From NCBI GenBank assembly GCA_017999915.1, contig JAGNKX010000018.1, forward strand, positions 1 to 64,000: a stretch of DNA of 64,000 nucleotides, given 5' to 3'. A model generated the notes under the pieces. That model was not told the DNA's origin. It worked only from the letters and a program-made list of their open reading frames with translations, and searched no databases. The stretch comes from Spirochaetota bacterium. Its GTDB lineage: Bacteria > Spirochaetota > UBA4802 > UBA5550. Both the position numbers and the translations under genes were made by a program. Below, piece by piece: positions 34,189-44,228 of this stretch (positions are counted from its first letter, which is position 1; every line of letters starts with the position of its first letter).

Positions 34189-35502
34189 TCAGATGAGGTA
34201 GTACTCCTTCAGTTCCCTGAAGAACGTCGAAACGATCTCCTTTGCCACGACAATGGTCGGGATGGCGAGGATGAGGCCGGCGAAGCCAAAGAGCATCGAC
34301 CCGCCGATTATGCCGATGAACACCGCCAGCGGGTGCAGCTTGACAGCGCCGCCCACGACCACCGGCTGAAATACCCCGTTGTCAAGGACCATCACGATCA
34401 GCACGCAGACTGCCACGGCGATTATGAGATTGTTGGATGTGATGAAAGGAATTATCGACCCCGTGTTTTCCGCGATAATCGCATAGGAGGATCCCAGCCC
34501 GAGAGCAATGGCCGGCCCGAGTATCGGTATGGCGTTCGCCATGCCGGCCAGAAGGCCGATGACGACGGCCATCTTGAATTCAAATCCGATAATGGTCAGC
34601 AGCACCACGTAGGTGATTCCCACAAGCAAACACTCGATGAGTATTCCACGGAGATAGTTCCCAATGGCCTTGTCAACCTTGTCGAAAACGGCGAGGGAGA
34701 CCTCAAAATAGCGGTTCGGAACGAGGCCGACGAAAAACCGCTTGATCTCACCATTATCGATCAGGAGAAACAGGAACACGAAGGGCATGATGATCCAGAG
34801 CTTGACCGTGCCCATAACCGTTGAGAAATGCGATTCCTGTACCCTGGGCGCTTCATCGCCTTTTTTCTTGTCTTTTTGTTCCCCGGCGATCTCCTCTTCT
34901 TCCTTGTCGGATTTTTCGAAGTTCTTGTGATAGTACTCGTAGTACTTGATCGGTATGGGAGGCTGATTGTTGTATCCTTCAAGGTACTTCATGAACTTCT
35001 CCCTCTCCTCTGTATCGAGGCGGATGAAGGAATTCACGTTTTCGAGGAAGCCGTCGAAGTCGCTGCTGAAGTATCTGTACACCATGTTCCCCGTCGTCTC
35101 GGGGCCTTCGAGGCCCATGATGCTTCTGTAGCGCTCGTTAAGCTTGTACTGGAAACGGGTCTTGAGGATCAGCTGCTCCCGTTCATCGGGGATCAAGGCG
35201 CCGATCTGTTTCCCCAGCATGAAGATGGCGATGAAAAAAGACCCGAAGAGAAGGAGTATCCCGGCGCCGCGGGGAAGCCCCGTCCTGGTGAAAAGCTTCA
35301 GCAGGGGGAAGCATATATACGCAGCCAGCGTGCCGATTATGATGGGGAGGATGATCGGTCTCAGCGACCAGATGAGGAACCCTCCTGCAAGGACCGCTAT
35401 CACGGCGGTCAGGGTGAAGACGATCCTCCGTGTCTGCTTGCGGATGTTCATCCGGAGAACTATTGTCGAGTGCGACGCGCGACGATCGGGAGCGTTTGCC
35501 AT
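34189..35502 (-). CDS. AI-2E family transporter (UPF0118)
   Basis: An inner-membrane protein of 437 residues with 7-8 membrane helices. N-terminal pair (RIVFTLTAVIAVLAGGFLIW; IILPIIIGTLAAYICFPLLK), a large central soluble loop, and the family-typical C-terminal helices with GLLAGMANAIPILGPAIALG, NGVFQPVVVGGAVKLHPLAV and FGFAGLILAIPTIVVAKEIV. Relatives export AI-2 or act as Na+/H+ antiporters, so the substrate is open. The loop carries an unusual run of Asp/Glu/Lys (about 205-230, SDKEEEEIAGEQKDKKKGDE). The start is 1 nt after the upstream gene's stop, indicating an operon. Confidence 0.87.
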   Translation of the reverse strand: MANAPDRRASHSTIVLRMNIRKQTRRIVFTLTAVIAVLAGGFLIWSLRPIILPIIIGTLAAYICFPLLKLFTRTGLPRGAGILLLFGSFFIAIFMLGKQIGALIPDEREQLILKTRFQYKLNERYRSIMGLEGPETTGNMVYRYFSSDFDGFLENVNSFIRLDTEEREKFMKYLEGYNNQPPIPIKYYEYYHKNFEKSDKEEEEIAGEQKDKKKGDEAPRVQESHFSTVMGTVKLWIIMPFVFLFLLIDNGEIKRFFVGLVPNRYFEVSLAVFDKVDKAIGNYLRGILIECLLVGITYVVLLTIIGFEFKMAVVIGLLAGMANAIPILGPAIALGLGSSYAIIAENTGSIIPFITSNNLIIAVAVCVLIVMVLDNGVFQPVVVGGAVKLHPLAVFIGIIGGSMLFGFAGLILAIPTIVVAKEIVSTFFRELKEYYLI

Positions 35503-35503
35503 G

Positions 35504-36037
35504 TTATTTCCCCGCGCCGTATAGCTGTTCGTTGCAGGCCTTGAGGCGCTGTCCGATAATGATGGCGAGGTCCCTCATTATCTTGCTGCCTATGGCGGGA
35601 TGGGTCTCCAGCAATTCGTTCAGGTCTTCGCGGAAAAAGGCCAGGGCCTCGGTTTTTTCAACCGCCTTTGCGGAGGCCGAGCGCGGGGTATCGTCAAGGA
35701 GGGCAAGCTCCCCGAGAAAATCTTCAGGATTTATCACGGCCAGCACGGATTCCTCGTCGGTGCGTCCGGGCAGGACAATTTGCACCAGTCCGGTCTTAAC
35801 GATGAACATGGCCGTCCCGGGCTGCTCCTTCTCGAAGAGAAATTCACCAATCTGGTACCGGCGTTCGTATATGAGGGCGGATACTTTTTTCAGCTCGCGG
35901 TTCGTCAGGTTCCGGAAAATGGGGCACAGCTTCAGGACATCGGCATTGGGGATGGCCGCGCCTCTCCTGAATCGGGAAAATATGTTGCCCCAGAACGGGT
36001 TCGCGGGTTTTTCCATTGTTCCGTTGTTATGTTCCAT
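35504..36037 (-). CDS. Cyclic nucleotide-binding domain protein
   Basis: 177 residues. A cNMP-binding beta-roll spans about 35-150 (KVSALIYERRYQIGEFLFEK, GTAMFIVKTGLVQIVL, EDFLGELALLDDTPRSASAK). FLGELALLDDTPRSASA is the phosphate-binding cassette with the key Glu and Arg. There is no DNA-binding HTH after it, only a helical tail, so it is not a CRP/FNR repressor. It may gate or modulate a partner. It lies directly upstream of the AI-2E transporter gene and is likely co-transcribed with it. Confidence 0.83.
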   Translation of the reverse strand: MEHNNGTMEKPANPFWGNIFSRFRRGAAIPNADVLKLCPIFRNLTNRELKKVSALIYERRYQIGEFLFEKEQPGTAMFIVKTGLVQIVLPGRTDEESVLAVINPEDFLGELALLDDTPRSASAKAVEKTEALAFFREDLNELLETHPAIGSKIMRDLAIIIGQRLKACNEQLYGAGK

Positions 36038-36080
36038 TGATCACCGTCAGCAAGGGAAAGTTGTAATAATGATAGGAAAA

Positions 36081-36109
36081 GCCATACAAGAGAAATTATT
36101 ACATGTCAA
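36081..36109 (-). promoter_or_regulatory. Promoter of the cNMP-domain/AI-2E operon
   Basis: On the minus strand TTGACA (36109-36104), 17-nt spacer, TATGGC (36086-36081), 44 nt before the start codon. The -10 is weak. Confidence 0.4.
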
Positions 36110-36198
36110 TATCTTTTTGTCCGGGGATATGCAGGTCAGCCGGGTAGCTGTATAATTTTAGGGATGGCCCATGCCCCCCAATTTTCGACTGCTACCGG

Positions 36199-38031
36199 TC
36201 AGCCGTCAATAACAGTGAACATGTCCACCTTGGACTTAAGGGTGTTGGCCATTTCATAATTCTTTTTAGTATTCATGACGATATCCTCGGATCCGTTGCT
36301 TATTTTCTGGGTGAGCTCGTTGATGTCGTTTATCGAGCGCACCACGTCCCCGATGGCCACTTTCTGCTCGCTGATGGATTGCTCGATCGACTCCGAATGG
36401 ATTCGCACCTTGCTCATGTTGGTGTTTATGCCTTCATTGATATCGATCTGACTTTTCATGAATTCGGACATGTCGTGGACCATGGTGTCGATCGACTCGA
36501 CGCCCTTGATGATGTCGCTGATGCGGGAAACGACGTCGTTTACGATGACGAGGCCCCTATTTATTTCATCCTCGCTGGACTGTATGAGAGACCCGATCTC
36601 CTTTACGCTCGACGCGGTCGTGTCGGCCAGCTTCGACACTTCGTCTGCTACCACGGCGAAGCCGCGGCCGGAATCGCCGGCCCGGGCGGCCTCGATTGAC
36701 GCGTTCAGGGAAAGGAGGTTGATCTGGTCCGAGATGTCATTGATGATGCCGATTATCCCGGTCATCTGCCGCGATCGTTCCCCGATTTTACCCATGTTTT
36801 CCTTCATCCGCCCGAGGGATTCCCCGCCGGTTTTCGCCTGATGGACGATGTCCCGGGTGAGATTGAGGGCCGTCGTTGTGTCGCTGCCCATGGTGCGGAC
36901 GCTTTCCGTGAGATCGTCCATCCTGCCGATAAGGGCCCCCAGGTCGCCCATCTGGTTGCGGGCGTTGTTCGAAATGGACTCCATGCCAGCGGATATCTCC
37001 TCTATCGTGGCGGTTATCTCCTCGATGGTGGCCGCCTGGCCCTGCGTGTCCCGGGAGAAGGATTGCGTTATGTTCGAGGTGTCATTGGATGAATATTCGA
37101 GCTGTGATGTTATCTTCTTTATCTCACGGATGATATCGGCGATATTTTCCCTCATGGTGTACACATTGTGGCTTATCCTGGTAAGGTCGTCCGTTACCGC
37201 CATTACATCGCGGTTCGCCGAAAGATCGCCCGAGGCCATTCGGACCATGAAGTTTATGATCATCGTGACCTTTTCCCGAATCGAATTGGTCAGAAAGAAG
37301 ACCAGGGTCGCGGCGACAAGCACGCCGAAGAGCACGATCATGCTGAACTTGACATAGGAGATGGACCACTTGACGCCGGACTGTTCGAGCTGAAGCAGAA
37401 AATACCCGGTTACGGCTATGATGGGAATGCCGATCATGACAACGAGTGACACGATCATGCGCGTGACGAAATTAACGCTCGTTGTGACGTCTTTCACGCT
37501 CCTGGTGAAAATGCCGGCGTTCAGGTATGACTGGATGAAGCGTTCGGTAAGAAAGAAATAGAGGACCATGCCGAAGGGGGGGATAACGAAAGCAGTCGTC
37601 CACACGTTGATCGTCTGGATCGGCGTAAGGTTGGAAAGAATCGTGAAGGGAATGTACGCCATGACGAGACCCAGTATCCACCGGGCGAGGGACCCGGCGG
37701 CATGAATAAGCGGAAGGGCGAAAAAGCGCTTTTGCGCCAAGGTATAATCGGCTTCGGACGGCTCCGCGACGGACAGGGTTTTTCTAAAGTAGGCCAGTAC
37801 GGGCTTGATCTCGATGATGTCGGATATGAACGTCGTCAGCATCGAAACCGGGATGACCACCGCGAGTATCTGGAGAAGAAGGATCAAATTTTCAAGGCTG
37901 ATATCAAGATTGACCCAGAAGTATATGAAGAGAAGGGGTATAATGATAAAATAGCTGAAGAATTCAGTATTTATGAGAAACCTGAGTGGAAACCGTTTCA
38001 TCAGTGTTCTGATCGTATCGGTTTTTTCCAT
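36199..38031 (-). CDS. Methyl-accepting chemotaxis protein with polytopic N terminus
   Basis: 610 residues. The N-terminal half has about six membrane helices with short loops and no periplasmic sensor domain. A HAMP-like segment lies near 235-290. The signalling domain includes the hairpin tip ISDQINLLSLNASIEAARAG and GRGFAVVADEVSKLADTTAS, which binds CheA/CheW. It probably senses membrane or energy state or small permeating ligands (inference). CCAGGAGGATTAC precedes the ATG, a clear ribosome site. No che genes are nearby. It stands alone after a long gene-free region on its 5' side. Confidence 0.9.
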   Translation of the reverse strand: MEKTDTIRTLMKRFPLRFLINTEFFSYFIIIPLLFIYFWVNLDISLENLILLLQILAVVIPVSMLTTFISDIIEIKPVLAYFRKTLSVAEPSEADYTLAQKRFFALPLIHAAGSLARWILGLVMAYIPFTILSNLTPIQTINVWTTAFVIPPFGMVLYFFLTERFIQSYLNAGIFTRSVKDVTTSVNFVTRMIVSLVVMIGIPIIAVTGYFLLQLEQSGVKWSISYVKFSMIVLFGVLVAATLVFFLTNSIREKVTMIINFMVRMASGDLSANRDVMAVTDDLTRISHNVYTMRENIADIIREIKKITSQLEYSSNDTSNITQSFSRDTQGQAATIEEITATIEEISAGMESISNNARNQMGDLGALIGRMDDLTESVRTMGSDTTTALNLTRDIVHQAKTGGESLGRMKENMGKIGERSRQMTGIIGIINDISDQINLLSLNASIEAARAGDSGRGFAVVADEVSKLADTTASSVKEIGSLIQSSEDEINRGLVIVNDVVSRISDIIKGVESIDTMVHDMSEFMKSQIDINEGINTNMSKVRIHSESIEQSISEQKVAIGDVVRSINDINELTQKISNGSEDIVMNTKKNYEMANTLKSKVDMFTVIDG

Positions 38032-38785
38032 GTAATCCTCCTGGAGAATGGGCGAGCATTTTGAGAATCAAAACAACAGTTAATTCTATGTGACAGTCGA
38101 TTAATGCTTATCCTCACAGACAAAAAAATCTAACATGGAGGTAGCTGCATTATTTCGAGGAATTATGAATTTTTTCGAGGTTCACTTATAATACTTTATC
38201 CAATTGACATAATATTAGTCAAATCAAAATTGCCCAATCGATAGCATAACTCCGGCGTTTCAGGACCGGGGATATTTTTATTGTTGATTTTTATTGCGCA
38301 TAACATATCGTCTGCTCTACATAAATAAATCCCGGGGCTCGATCACATCAAATCAGCCTTGATTTTCCGAGCGTGGGACGTCGGTGGCACTATTAAAAAA
38401 CTATGCATACGGCCCCATCAGCACCGGTCAAGGAAATACCCTTAAAATAACGAAAAATTGAGGCGGCGTTTTCTTCCGTCATTTTGTGGCAATCCTCCTT
38501 CAAGGGAGTTGGATATAGTGATTTCAATTTGCTGAGTTTTATTGATAAATGATATATATAATATTTAATATAAAAATAATTATGAACAAATATAACTTGA
38601 ATTTTTATTTATTAAATGACATTTATTGTTGACCAAATTAGAAATGCAATAAAATTGTATACAATACGCACGGGCGGGCTTTTTTTTATTGTCAAAATCA
38701 ATTTTATTGAATATTTTGTATAAGTTTATAGAATAATCGATTGGGAATATCTAAAAGAGTTATAAAATTGTCAAAGTAGAGAATC
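38032..38785. other. 754-bp gene-free AT-rich region
   Basis: It separates the divergent chemoreceptor and diguanylate-cyclase genes. I see no open frame with coding character. Features: two nearby TTTCGAGG direct repeats (about 38153 and 38174), a 12-bp palindrome ATTGTATACAAT (38654-38665), and a promoter-like TTGTCA (38689-38694)-N17-TATTTT (38712-38717) facing the cyclase gene. No riboswitch of the c-di-GMP type is recognisable. Confidence 0.5.
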
Positions 38786-40324
38786 GTGTCTCAAGCGAAA
38801 TGGAGAATTAGATCCTTGCAACAGCGGAATAAAATAAAATCCAATGGCAAATCAGAAAAGGCTAGAAAGGATAATACCGTCTCATCAAAGAAAATTGAGC
38901 AGTTACAGCATATGCTTAAGCTTGAAGAAGAAAAAGTTGTTAAGCTAAAAATCGCCATAGATAAAACAAAGAATAATGAGATCCTTTCCAATGCGGAACT
39001 GAAGAAGAAACAATCGGAAAACAGGATCTACAAGCAGCAGATCGCCATGCTCCAGGATCAAATAAAGGTCCTGAACGATATGCTCGAAGCCATCCAGAAT
39101 AACTACCAGATTTCAGCTGAAGCGTCGGTCAATCTCCTGTCTGACCTGGAATACAATAAATACAAATCCAGATTTGTCGATATCGACATTGAAAGCTATC
39201 CAGGACTGGAAAAGCTGAAGGAATACGGTAAGAACATCAGGGATTTTTTCCTCAATGACATGCATTGCACCTATATATATATCCATTGCGACGGCATCAC
39301 CGAGGATTTGAAAAATCTTCTTCATATTAACATCAAGAAGAAGCAGAAAGATTCCGCCAGTTTTGAATTTGACCGGAGCAGGGTGTATTACTTCGATCTG
39401 GAGGATATAGACCTGCCGGAAAGGAAGCTGGGCCGGATAATAATCGGCAGGTTTCCTTACAAATCAAAGGAGAAGGATCTCAGCTTTGATAAGCGGATCG
39501 AGTCTGAGATACTCATTACGAAAAGGCTCCTGGAAAAATGCATCCTCGAGATTCAGAACAAGGAGCTCGCGATCAAGGACGCCCTGACCGGCCTTCACTC
39601 GAGAAAATTCCTGACCGAGCGGCTCACGGAGGAGTTCAACAGCGTCGATCTCTTCACGAAGCTCACCGCCAATGAGGGCTCCCTTTTGAGAATAATCATG
39701 AAAGCCGGGGGAGCCGCGTCGTCGATAATCAAAAACCAATTCTTTTCGAAGCAGAAAACAAGGGACGATGATCTATTCAACAAGGCCCTGCACAAGCTGA
39801 AGTCGATGCATATCATCTCGACGGACAGCGTGAAATACGCCGGCGAGCTCCAGGACTGCTATTTTTTTGAAAATTCAAAGATCAGCTACGAGCTGTACCT
39901 GGCCCTTCTGGACCTTGATCATTTCAAGGATGTCAATGACAATTGGGGCGGACATTCGGTGGGCGACAAGATTCTCCGCGAATTCGCCGACATCATCAAG
40001 AGGAACATACGGACGACGGATATCCCGGTGCGCTACGGCGGGGAGGAGTTCATCATCGTCTTTCCGCGCTCCGTAAATTACACACGCATCCAGAACGTAC
40101 TTGAATCGATACGCCTGGAATGCGAAAAAAAACTGAACGTTGCCTGGGGCGGAAAAAGCAGGAATGTGACGGTATCCATCGGGATCACGCAGATAAACAA
40201 GTTCGACATGAATGTCAATTATATCATCAACCGCGCCGATGCCGCGCTGTACAAGGCGAAAATGAAGAGAAACAGGATCGTCATGTGCGCCCAGGACCAG
40301 GATGGAGAGTTGATCTACAGGTAG
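38786..40324 (+). CDS. Diguanylate cyclase with domain inserted in GGDEF
   Basis: 512 residues, start GTG. An N-terminal basic and coiled-coil region (about 20-110) leads to an alpha/beta region (115-255, possibly GAF-like). A GGDEF domain starts with DALTGLHSRKFLTERL (265-280). The next conserved element, ALLDLDHFKDVND (373-385), is about 90 residues away rather than about 20. The active-site motif is intact, YGGEEFIIVFP with GGEEF at 418-422, so c-di-GMP synthesis is likely. The intervening stretch (about 285-365) has three predicted helices and a beta pair (LLRIIMKAG, LFNKALHKLKSMHIIST, DCYFFENS) like a winged helix. No RxxD inhibitory site is evident. Confidence 0.87.
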   Translation: MSQAKWRIRSLQQRNKIKSNGKSEKARKDNTVSSKKIEQLQHMLKLEEEKVVKLKIAIDKTKNNEILSNAELKKKQSENRIYKQQIAMLQDQIKVLNDMLEAIQNNYQISAEASVNLLSDLEYNKYKSRFVDIDIESYPGLEKLKEYGKNIRDFFLNDMHCTYIYIHCDGITEDLKNLLHINIKKKQKDSASFEFDRSRVYYFDLEDIDLPERKLGRIIIGRFPYKSKEKDLSFDKRIESEILITKRLLEKCILEIQNKELAIKDALTGLHSRKFLTERLTEEFNSVDLFTKLTANEGSLLRIIMKAGGAASSIIKNQFFSKQKTRDDDLFNKALHKLKSMHIISTDSVKYAGELQDCYFFENSKISYELYLALLDLDHFKDVNDNWGGHSVGDKILREFADIIKRNIRTTDIPVRYGGEEFIIVFPRSVNYTRIQNVLESIRLECEKKLNVAWGGKSRNVTVSIGITQINKFDMNVNYIINRADAALYKAKMKRNRIVMCAQDQDGELIYR

Positions 40325-40351
40325 CGGCCGTATCGGGCCGACGTCGCGTTC

Positions 40352-43321
40352 TCACTGGCCCAGGACCGATTGTATCGCTTCGCGCAATTCATCAAAATGA
40401 TAGGGCTTCATGATCATTCCGTTGAAGCCGTATTCGAGGTAATTGCTCATGACGGGATCATTTGAATAGCCGCTTGAGACGATCACGCGGGCGCCTTCAT
40501 GAAATTCCCTCAGCCGTTTGACCGTTTCCTTTCCCCCCATCCTTCCGGGTATGGTAAGGTCCATGATCACCAGATCGAACGGATTTCCCGATTCAACGGC
40601 CTGTCTGTACTTGTTGAGCGCTTCCTCGCCGTGGAGTGCGCAGGCGACGTCGCAGTGCAGGTATTTCAGCATCTCCGATGCCACGTGAAGGACCATTTCA
40701 TCATCGTCCATCACCAGAATGTGCCCGCGCGTGAAGACATGCTCGCAGGCGACCGGTGACGCTTCCGTAACTGGCATCCTGGACGCGGGGAGATATATTT
40801 CGAAAATGGTTCCCCGGTTGACGCTTGAATCCACCATGATAAGTCCGCCGTGCTTTTTTACGATCGAATAGGAGATGGCGAGGCCGAGTCCGCTTCCGGT
40901 GTTCTTTGTCGAAAAGTAGGGATCGAAGATGTAGGGGAGCTTCTCCCGTGGAATACCGCTTCCGGAGTCGCTGATGGTGATCTTTATGTAATCCCCCTCA
41001 TCCAGGGGGAGGCTGGTGTCGCCGCTCATGCGGTAATTCTGTACCGACAGTCGTATGGATCCCCCGTCGGGCATCGCCTGGCGGGCATTGATGAGGATGT
41101 TATGGATTACCTGGCTTACCTGGCCGGGATCGATATCAGCGTTCCAGATGTCGGGCGGGATTTCGTGGATGAACCTGATGTTCGAGCCGCTCATGACAAA
41201 ATCGGCGGTTTCGCTTATGAGGTCGCTGATCCTGGTGATCTTTCGGATCGGATCGCCCCCGCTGGAGAAGGTGAGGAGCTGCTGTGTCAGGTCCCGCGCC
41301 CTGAGCGCCGCTTTTTCAGCCGTAACGAGCATGTCGTTGCTGTTTTCATTCTTTTTTATCTTTTCGATCGAAAAAGATATGCTCCCGATGATGGCGGTCA
41401 ACAGGTTGTTGAAATCGTGGGCTATCCCCCCCGCGAAGACGCCGAGTGATTCGATTCGCGAGGCTTTGAGCAGGGTTTCCTCCATCATCCTGCGCACCGT
41501 AACGTCGCGGAGCACGAGGACCGCCCCTATTATTACGCCATAGGCGTCCCGTACAGGAGATGAGCTGGCGCTCACAAGGTGCTTGCCCTTGGGCGTTATG
41601 ATCGCGTAATCGCCGTCGATTTCGATCGTACGCCCCTCCGCGAGGGATGAATAGATCGGATTTTCCACATTTTTCCCGCTGTTCGTGTCTGTCATGGGTG
41701 CTATTTCGGATATGGGCATCCCCCGCGAAGAATCCTGGATCCGGCCGGTGATCGTTTCGGCCGCTTTGTTGAGTATGTCGACATTGCCCTTGATGTCGGT
41801 CGTTATGACGCCCTCGCTGAGGGACCGGAGCGTGGTGGAAAGGCGCTCCTTTTCTTCCTCGAGACGGTCGTAGGCCTGGATCAGCTCGCCGTGTGTCCTT
41901 GACACTTCCTTGTTGATAGCTTCGAGCTCTTCATTCTGTGCGTGTATTTCCTGAATCTGTTCCTGGATCATTTGATCGGCTTTTTTCCGATCGGTGATGT
42001 CGAATCCGGAGCCCAGGACGGCCGGCTTTTTGTCGTATTCAATGATCGAGGCGGCGTAATCGAGCCATATGGGTTTGCCGCTTTTATGAAGGGCCATGAA
42101 TTCATATCTCTGCAGCTCGATCTCTCCCTTTTGCCTGTTCAGCCCCCTCTGGATGGTGATCTCTTTGTAGTCAGGATGCACCATGTCCCAGAAATCCATG
42201 GTGCCGAGTTCATCCCTTGAATAACCGGAAATATCAAGAAATGCCTGATTGACATAGCGCAGCTTCGAGCCCTGGATTATAAAGATCGCCGATGGGCTTG
42301 ATTCAGTAAGGGCGCGGAATTTCGATTCGCTCTCCTGGAGCGCGATTTCGGATTTTTTCTTGTCCGATATGTCCGTGATGAGGGCAAGGGCCGCGGGACT
42401 GCCGGACCAGTCAATGCGCACGGCGTTTATCTGGATCCACCTGAGTTCCTTGCTCTTTGTAATGATCCTGATATCGTACAGCTTGGGGACGTCCTTGCCC
42501 ATGAGCCGCTGATTGTGATAGGTGATGATTTTATCCCTGTCGTCGGGATACACGATGTCATAGAATTTCATCCGGGTTATCTCATCGATGGAATACCCGG
42601 TGATCTCGGTGACCATGCTGTTGCTGAATGATATGTTGCCGTCAAAGATGATGAGTATGGCCTCGTTGGCGTTTTCAACGAGATGGCGGTATTTTTCCTC
42701 TGAGGACCGAAGGGCCTCCTCCGCTTTTTTTCTTTCCGATATCTCCAGCAGAAGAAGCTCATTGGCGTTTTTCAGCTTTCGGGTGCGCTCCTCCACAAGC
42801 TCTTCGAGGTTTTCCTGGTACTGCCGTATACTGTCTTCCGTGATTTTCCTTTCGGTGACATCCCTGAAAATGCCTTCAATGAACAAGGGATTTCCCGCGG
42901 TATCGCGAAAAACATGCGAGCTGGTCTCGACAAAGATCGGGGAGCCGTTTTTCTTTTTGAGCCGGACGAGGAAGCTTTTAACAAAGCCGCTCTTCAGTAT
43001 CTTAAGCATGAACCGGTCGCGCTCGTCGTTGTCGTAATATCCCTCATCCGCGATATTCATTTCGGCCATTTCTTCAATGTTTTTATAACCGAGAAGGGAC
43101 GCGCCCGATGGGCTCACGAGGAGGAGGCGGCCCTCCATGTCGGCGCGATAGTACACATCCTGGATGTTGTCGAATATGCTTTTATAGTTCGCCTCGCTTT
43201 CCTCGAGCCTTGTTTTTAATTTTACCAGCTCGGCCCTGGATGACCTGAGCTCGCTGATTTCCGCACGCAGCGTTGTGATTTCATCCAGGAGATCGGATTT
43301 GTTTTTCGTCGTGTCCGCCAT
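40352..43321 (-). CDS. Multi-PAS hybrid histidine kinase
   Basis: A 989-residue cytosolic sensor kinase with no membrane helices. A coiled coil is followed by PAS1 (about 45-165), PAS2 (205-325), PAS3 (330-450), a second coiled coil, and PAS4 (505-620). The HisKA dimerisation domain has H635 in GGIAHDFNNLLTAIIGS, and the HATPase shows QVIHNILINARQAM and SDSGSGIPREKLPYIFDPYF, then GSGLGLAIS. A C-terminal receiver carries phospho-acceptor D921 in LVIMDLTIPGRMGG. The H-box type (GIAHDFNN) is of the HisKA group often found with a receiver. No Hpt or output gene is adjacent. Its upstream neighbour is an orphan HATPase. Confidence 0.92.
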   Translation of the reverse strand: MADTTKNKSDLLDEITTLRAEISELRSSRAELVKLKTRLEESEANYKSIFDNIQDVYYRADMEGRLLLVSPSGASLLGYKNIEEMAEMNIADEGYYDNDERDRFMLKILKSGFVKSFLVRLKKKNGSPIFVETSSHVFRDTAGNPLFIEGIFRDVTERKITEDSIRQYQENLEELVEERTRKLKNANELLLLEISERKKAEEALRSSEEKYRHLVENANEAILIIFDGNISFSNSMVTEITGYSIDEITRMKFYDIVYPDDRDKIITYHNQRLMGKDVPKLYDIRIITKSKELRWIQINAVRIDWSGSPAALALITDISDKKKSEIALQESESKFRALTESSPSAIFIIQGSKLRYVNQAFLDISGYSRDELGTMDFWDMVHPDYKEITIQRGLNRQKGEIELQRYEFMALHKSGKPIWLDYAASIIEYDKKPAVLGSGFDITDRKKADQMIQEQIQEIHAQNEELEAINKEVSRTHGELIQAYDRLEEEKERLSTTLRSLSEGVITTDIKGNVDILNKAAETITGRIQDSSRGMPISEIAPMTDTNSGKNVENPIYSSLAEGRTIEIDGDYAIITPKGKHLVSASSSPVRDAYGVIIGAVLVLRDVTVRRMMEETLLKASRIESLGVFAGGIAHDFNNLLTAIIGSISFSIEKIKKNENSNDMLVTAEKAALRARDLTQQLLTFSSGGDPIRKITRISDLISETADFVMSGSNIRFIHEIPPDIWNADIDPGQVSQVIHNILINARQAMPDGGSIRLSVQNYRMSGDTSLPLDEGDYIKITISDSGSGIPREKLPYIFDPYFSTKNTGSGLGLAISYSIVKKHGGLIMVDSSVNRGTIFEIYLPASRMPVTEASPVACEHVFTRGHILVMDDDEMVLHVASEMLKYLHCDVACALHGEEALNKYRQAVESGNPFDLVIMDLTIPGRMGGKETVKRLREFHEGARVIVSSGYSNDPVMSNYLEYGFNGMIMKPYHFDELREAIQSVLGQ

Positions 43322-43606
43322 GAGTTCTATCCATCAGGTCATGGATATGATAATCCCGGCGGCATGGGTTGAGCCGCAATGGATATCAGATGCGTTATTC
43401 CATGATTAACTATTATATCATCATTAAAACCTTGATCTTGTTAATCAAGAATTATTTAAGAGATTAAATAAATTTGAAAAATGGAAATATCCGAATTTAT
43501 GCGGTTCTGCGCGTATAGTTGAGACCAGATGAAGGGATATGACGACAGGAGATTTAAGATTATCACGGCCTCTGATTTTAAAAACGTATCCGGTGTGGTG
43601 GGGTGG

Positions 43607-44035
43607 TCATGCAACCAGCACTACATTGATGGAATTGCCTTTTTTATTCCATCGTATCGTTCCGATATTATTCAGCAGGCACAGCCCCCTACCGTGAGGC
43701 GAGAAAAAGTCATTGGCCGCTGATTTTTCAAGCTGTGATTCAGGTTTGAATCCGGCCCCTTCATCTTCAATCGTCATGTCCACTTTATCCGAAAAACCAG
43801 TGATGGTAATGATGATTTTCTTTTCAGGATTAAATGAATTCCCGTGACTGATGGCGTTTTCTATGGCTTCGTCAAGGGCAAGCCTGAAGTTGAATTCAGA
43901 TATATCGTGGGCAAGACCGGATCGTTGCAGATTCTCGAAGTACACGAGGGCTTCGGCGATCATTTTTTTTGCTTCTTTTTTATCGCTAAGAATTACCCGC
44001 CTGAAGATCGATGATTGATTTTGTTCGTTTTTCAT
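43607..44035 (-). CDS. Serine-kinase-like HATPase (anti-sigma/RsbW type)
   Basis: A 142-residue stand-alone GHKL ATPase domain. The N box is FNFRLALDEAIENAISHGN, the G1 box EDEGAGFKP and the G2 loop HGRGLCLLNNI. This is the layout of RsbW/SpoIIAB-like regulators, which bind and phosphorylate an antagonist protein or hold a sigma factor. No STAS antagonist or sigma factor is adjacent. It lies upstream of the hybrid kinase on the same strand, separated by 285 bp without other features. Confidence 0.8.
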   Translation of the reverse strand: MKNEQNQSSIFRRVILSDKKEAKKMIAEALVYFENLQRSGLAHDISEFNFRLALDEAIENAISHGNSFNPEKKIIITITGFSDKVDMTIEDEGAGFKPESQLEKSAANDFFSPHGRGLCLLNNIGTIRWNKKGNSINVVLVA

Positions 44036-44228
44036 TTTTATTCAAATTCGCTCTATCATGACCGCTCAATCAAACCACAGGACCTGTTTATGATCGCCGG
44101 CCCATGTTTGAATATACTACTTTCTAATATTAGTGGTCGGCATTTGCGGTTAAGCACTTGAATGTAATATGAACCTGCTTCGGTTCAACTGTTTCCGGGA
44201 AATTTAAGAATTATTTGTGAAAAATGGA

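Noticed and set aside
38032-38785. A possible c-di-GMP riboswitch or small gene before the GGDEF gene
   Set aside because: No conserved GEMM-type motif or coding frame is recognisable. The stretch is AT-rich with only short repeats.
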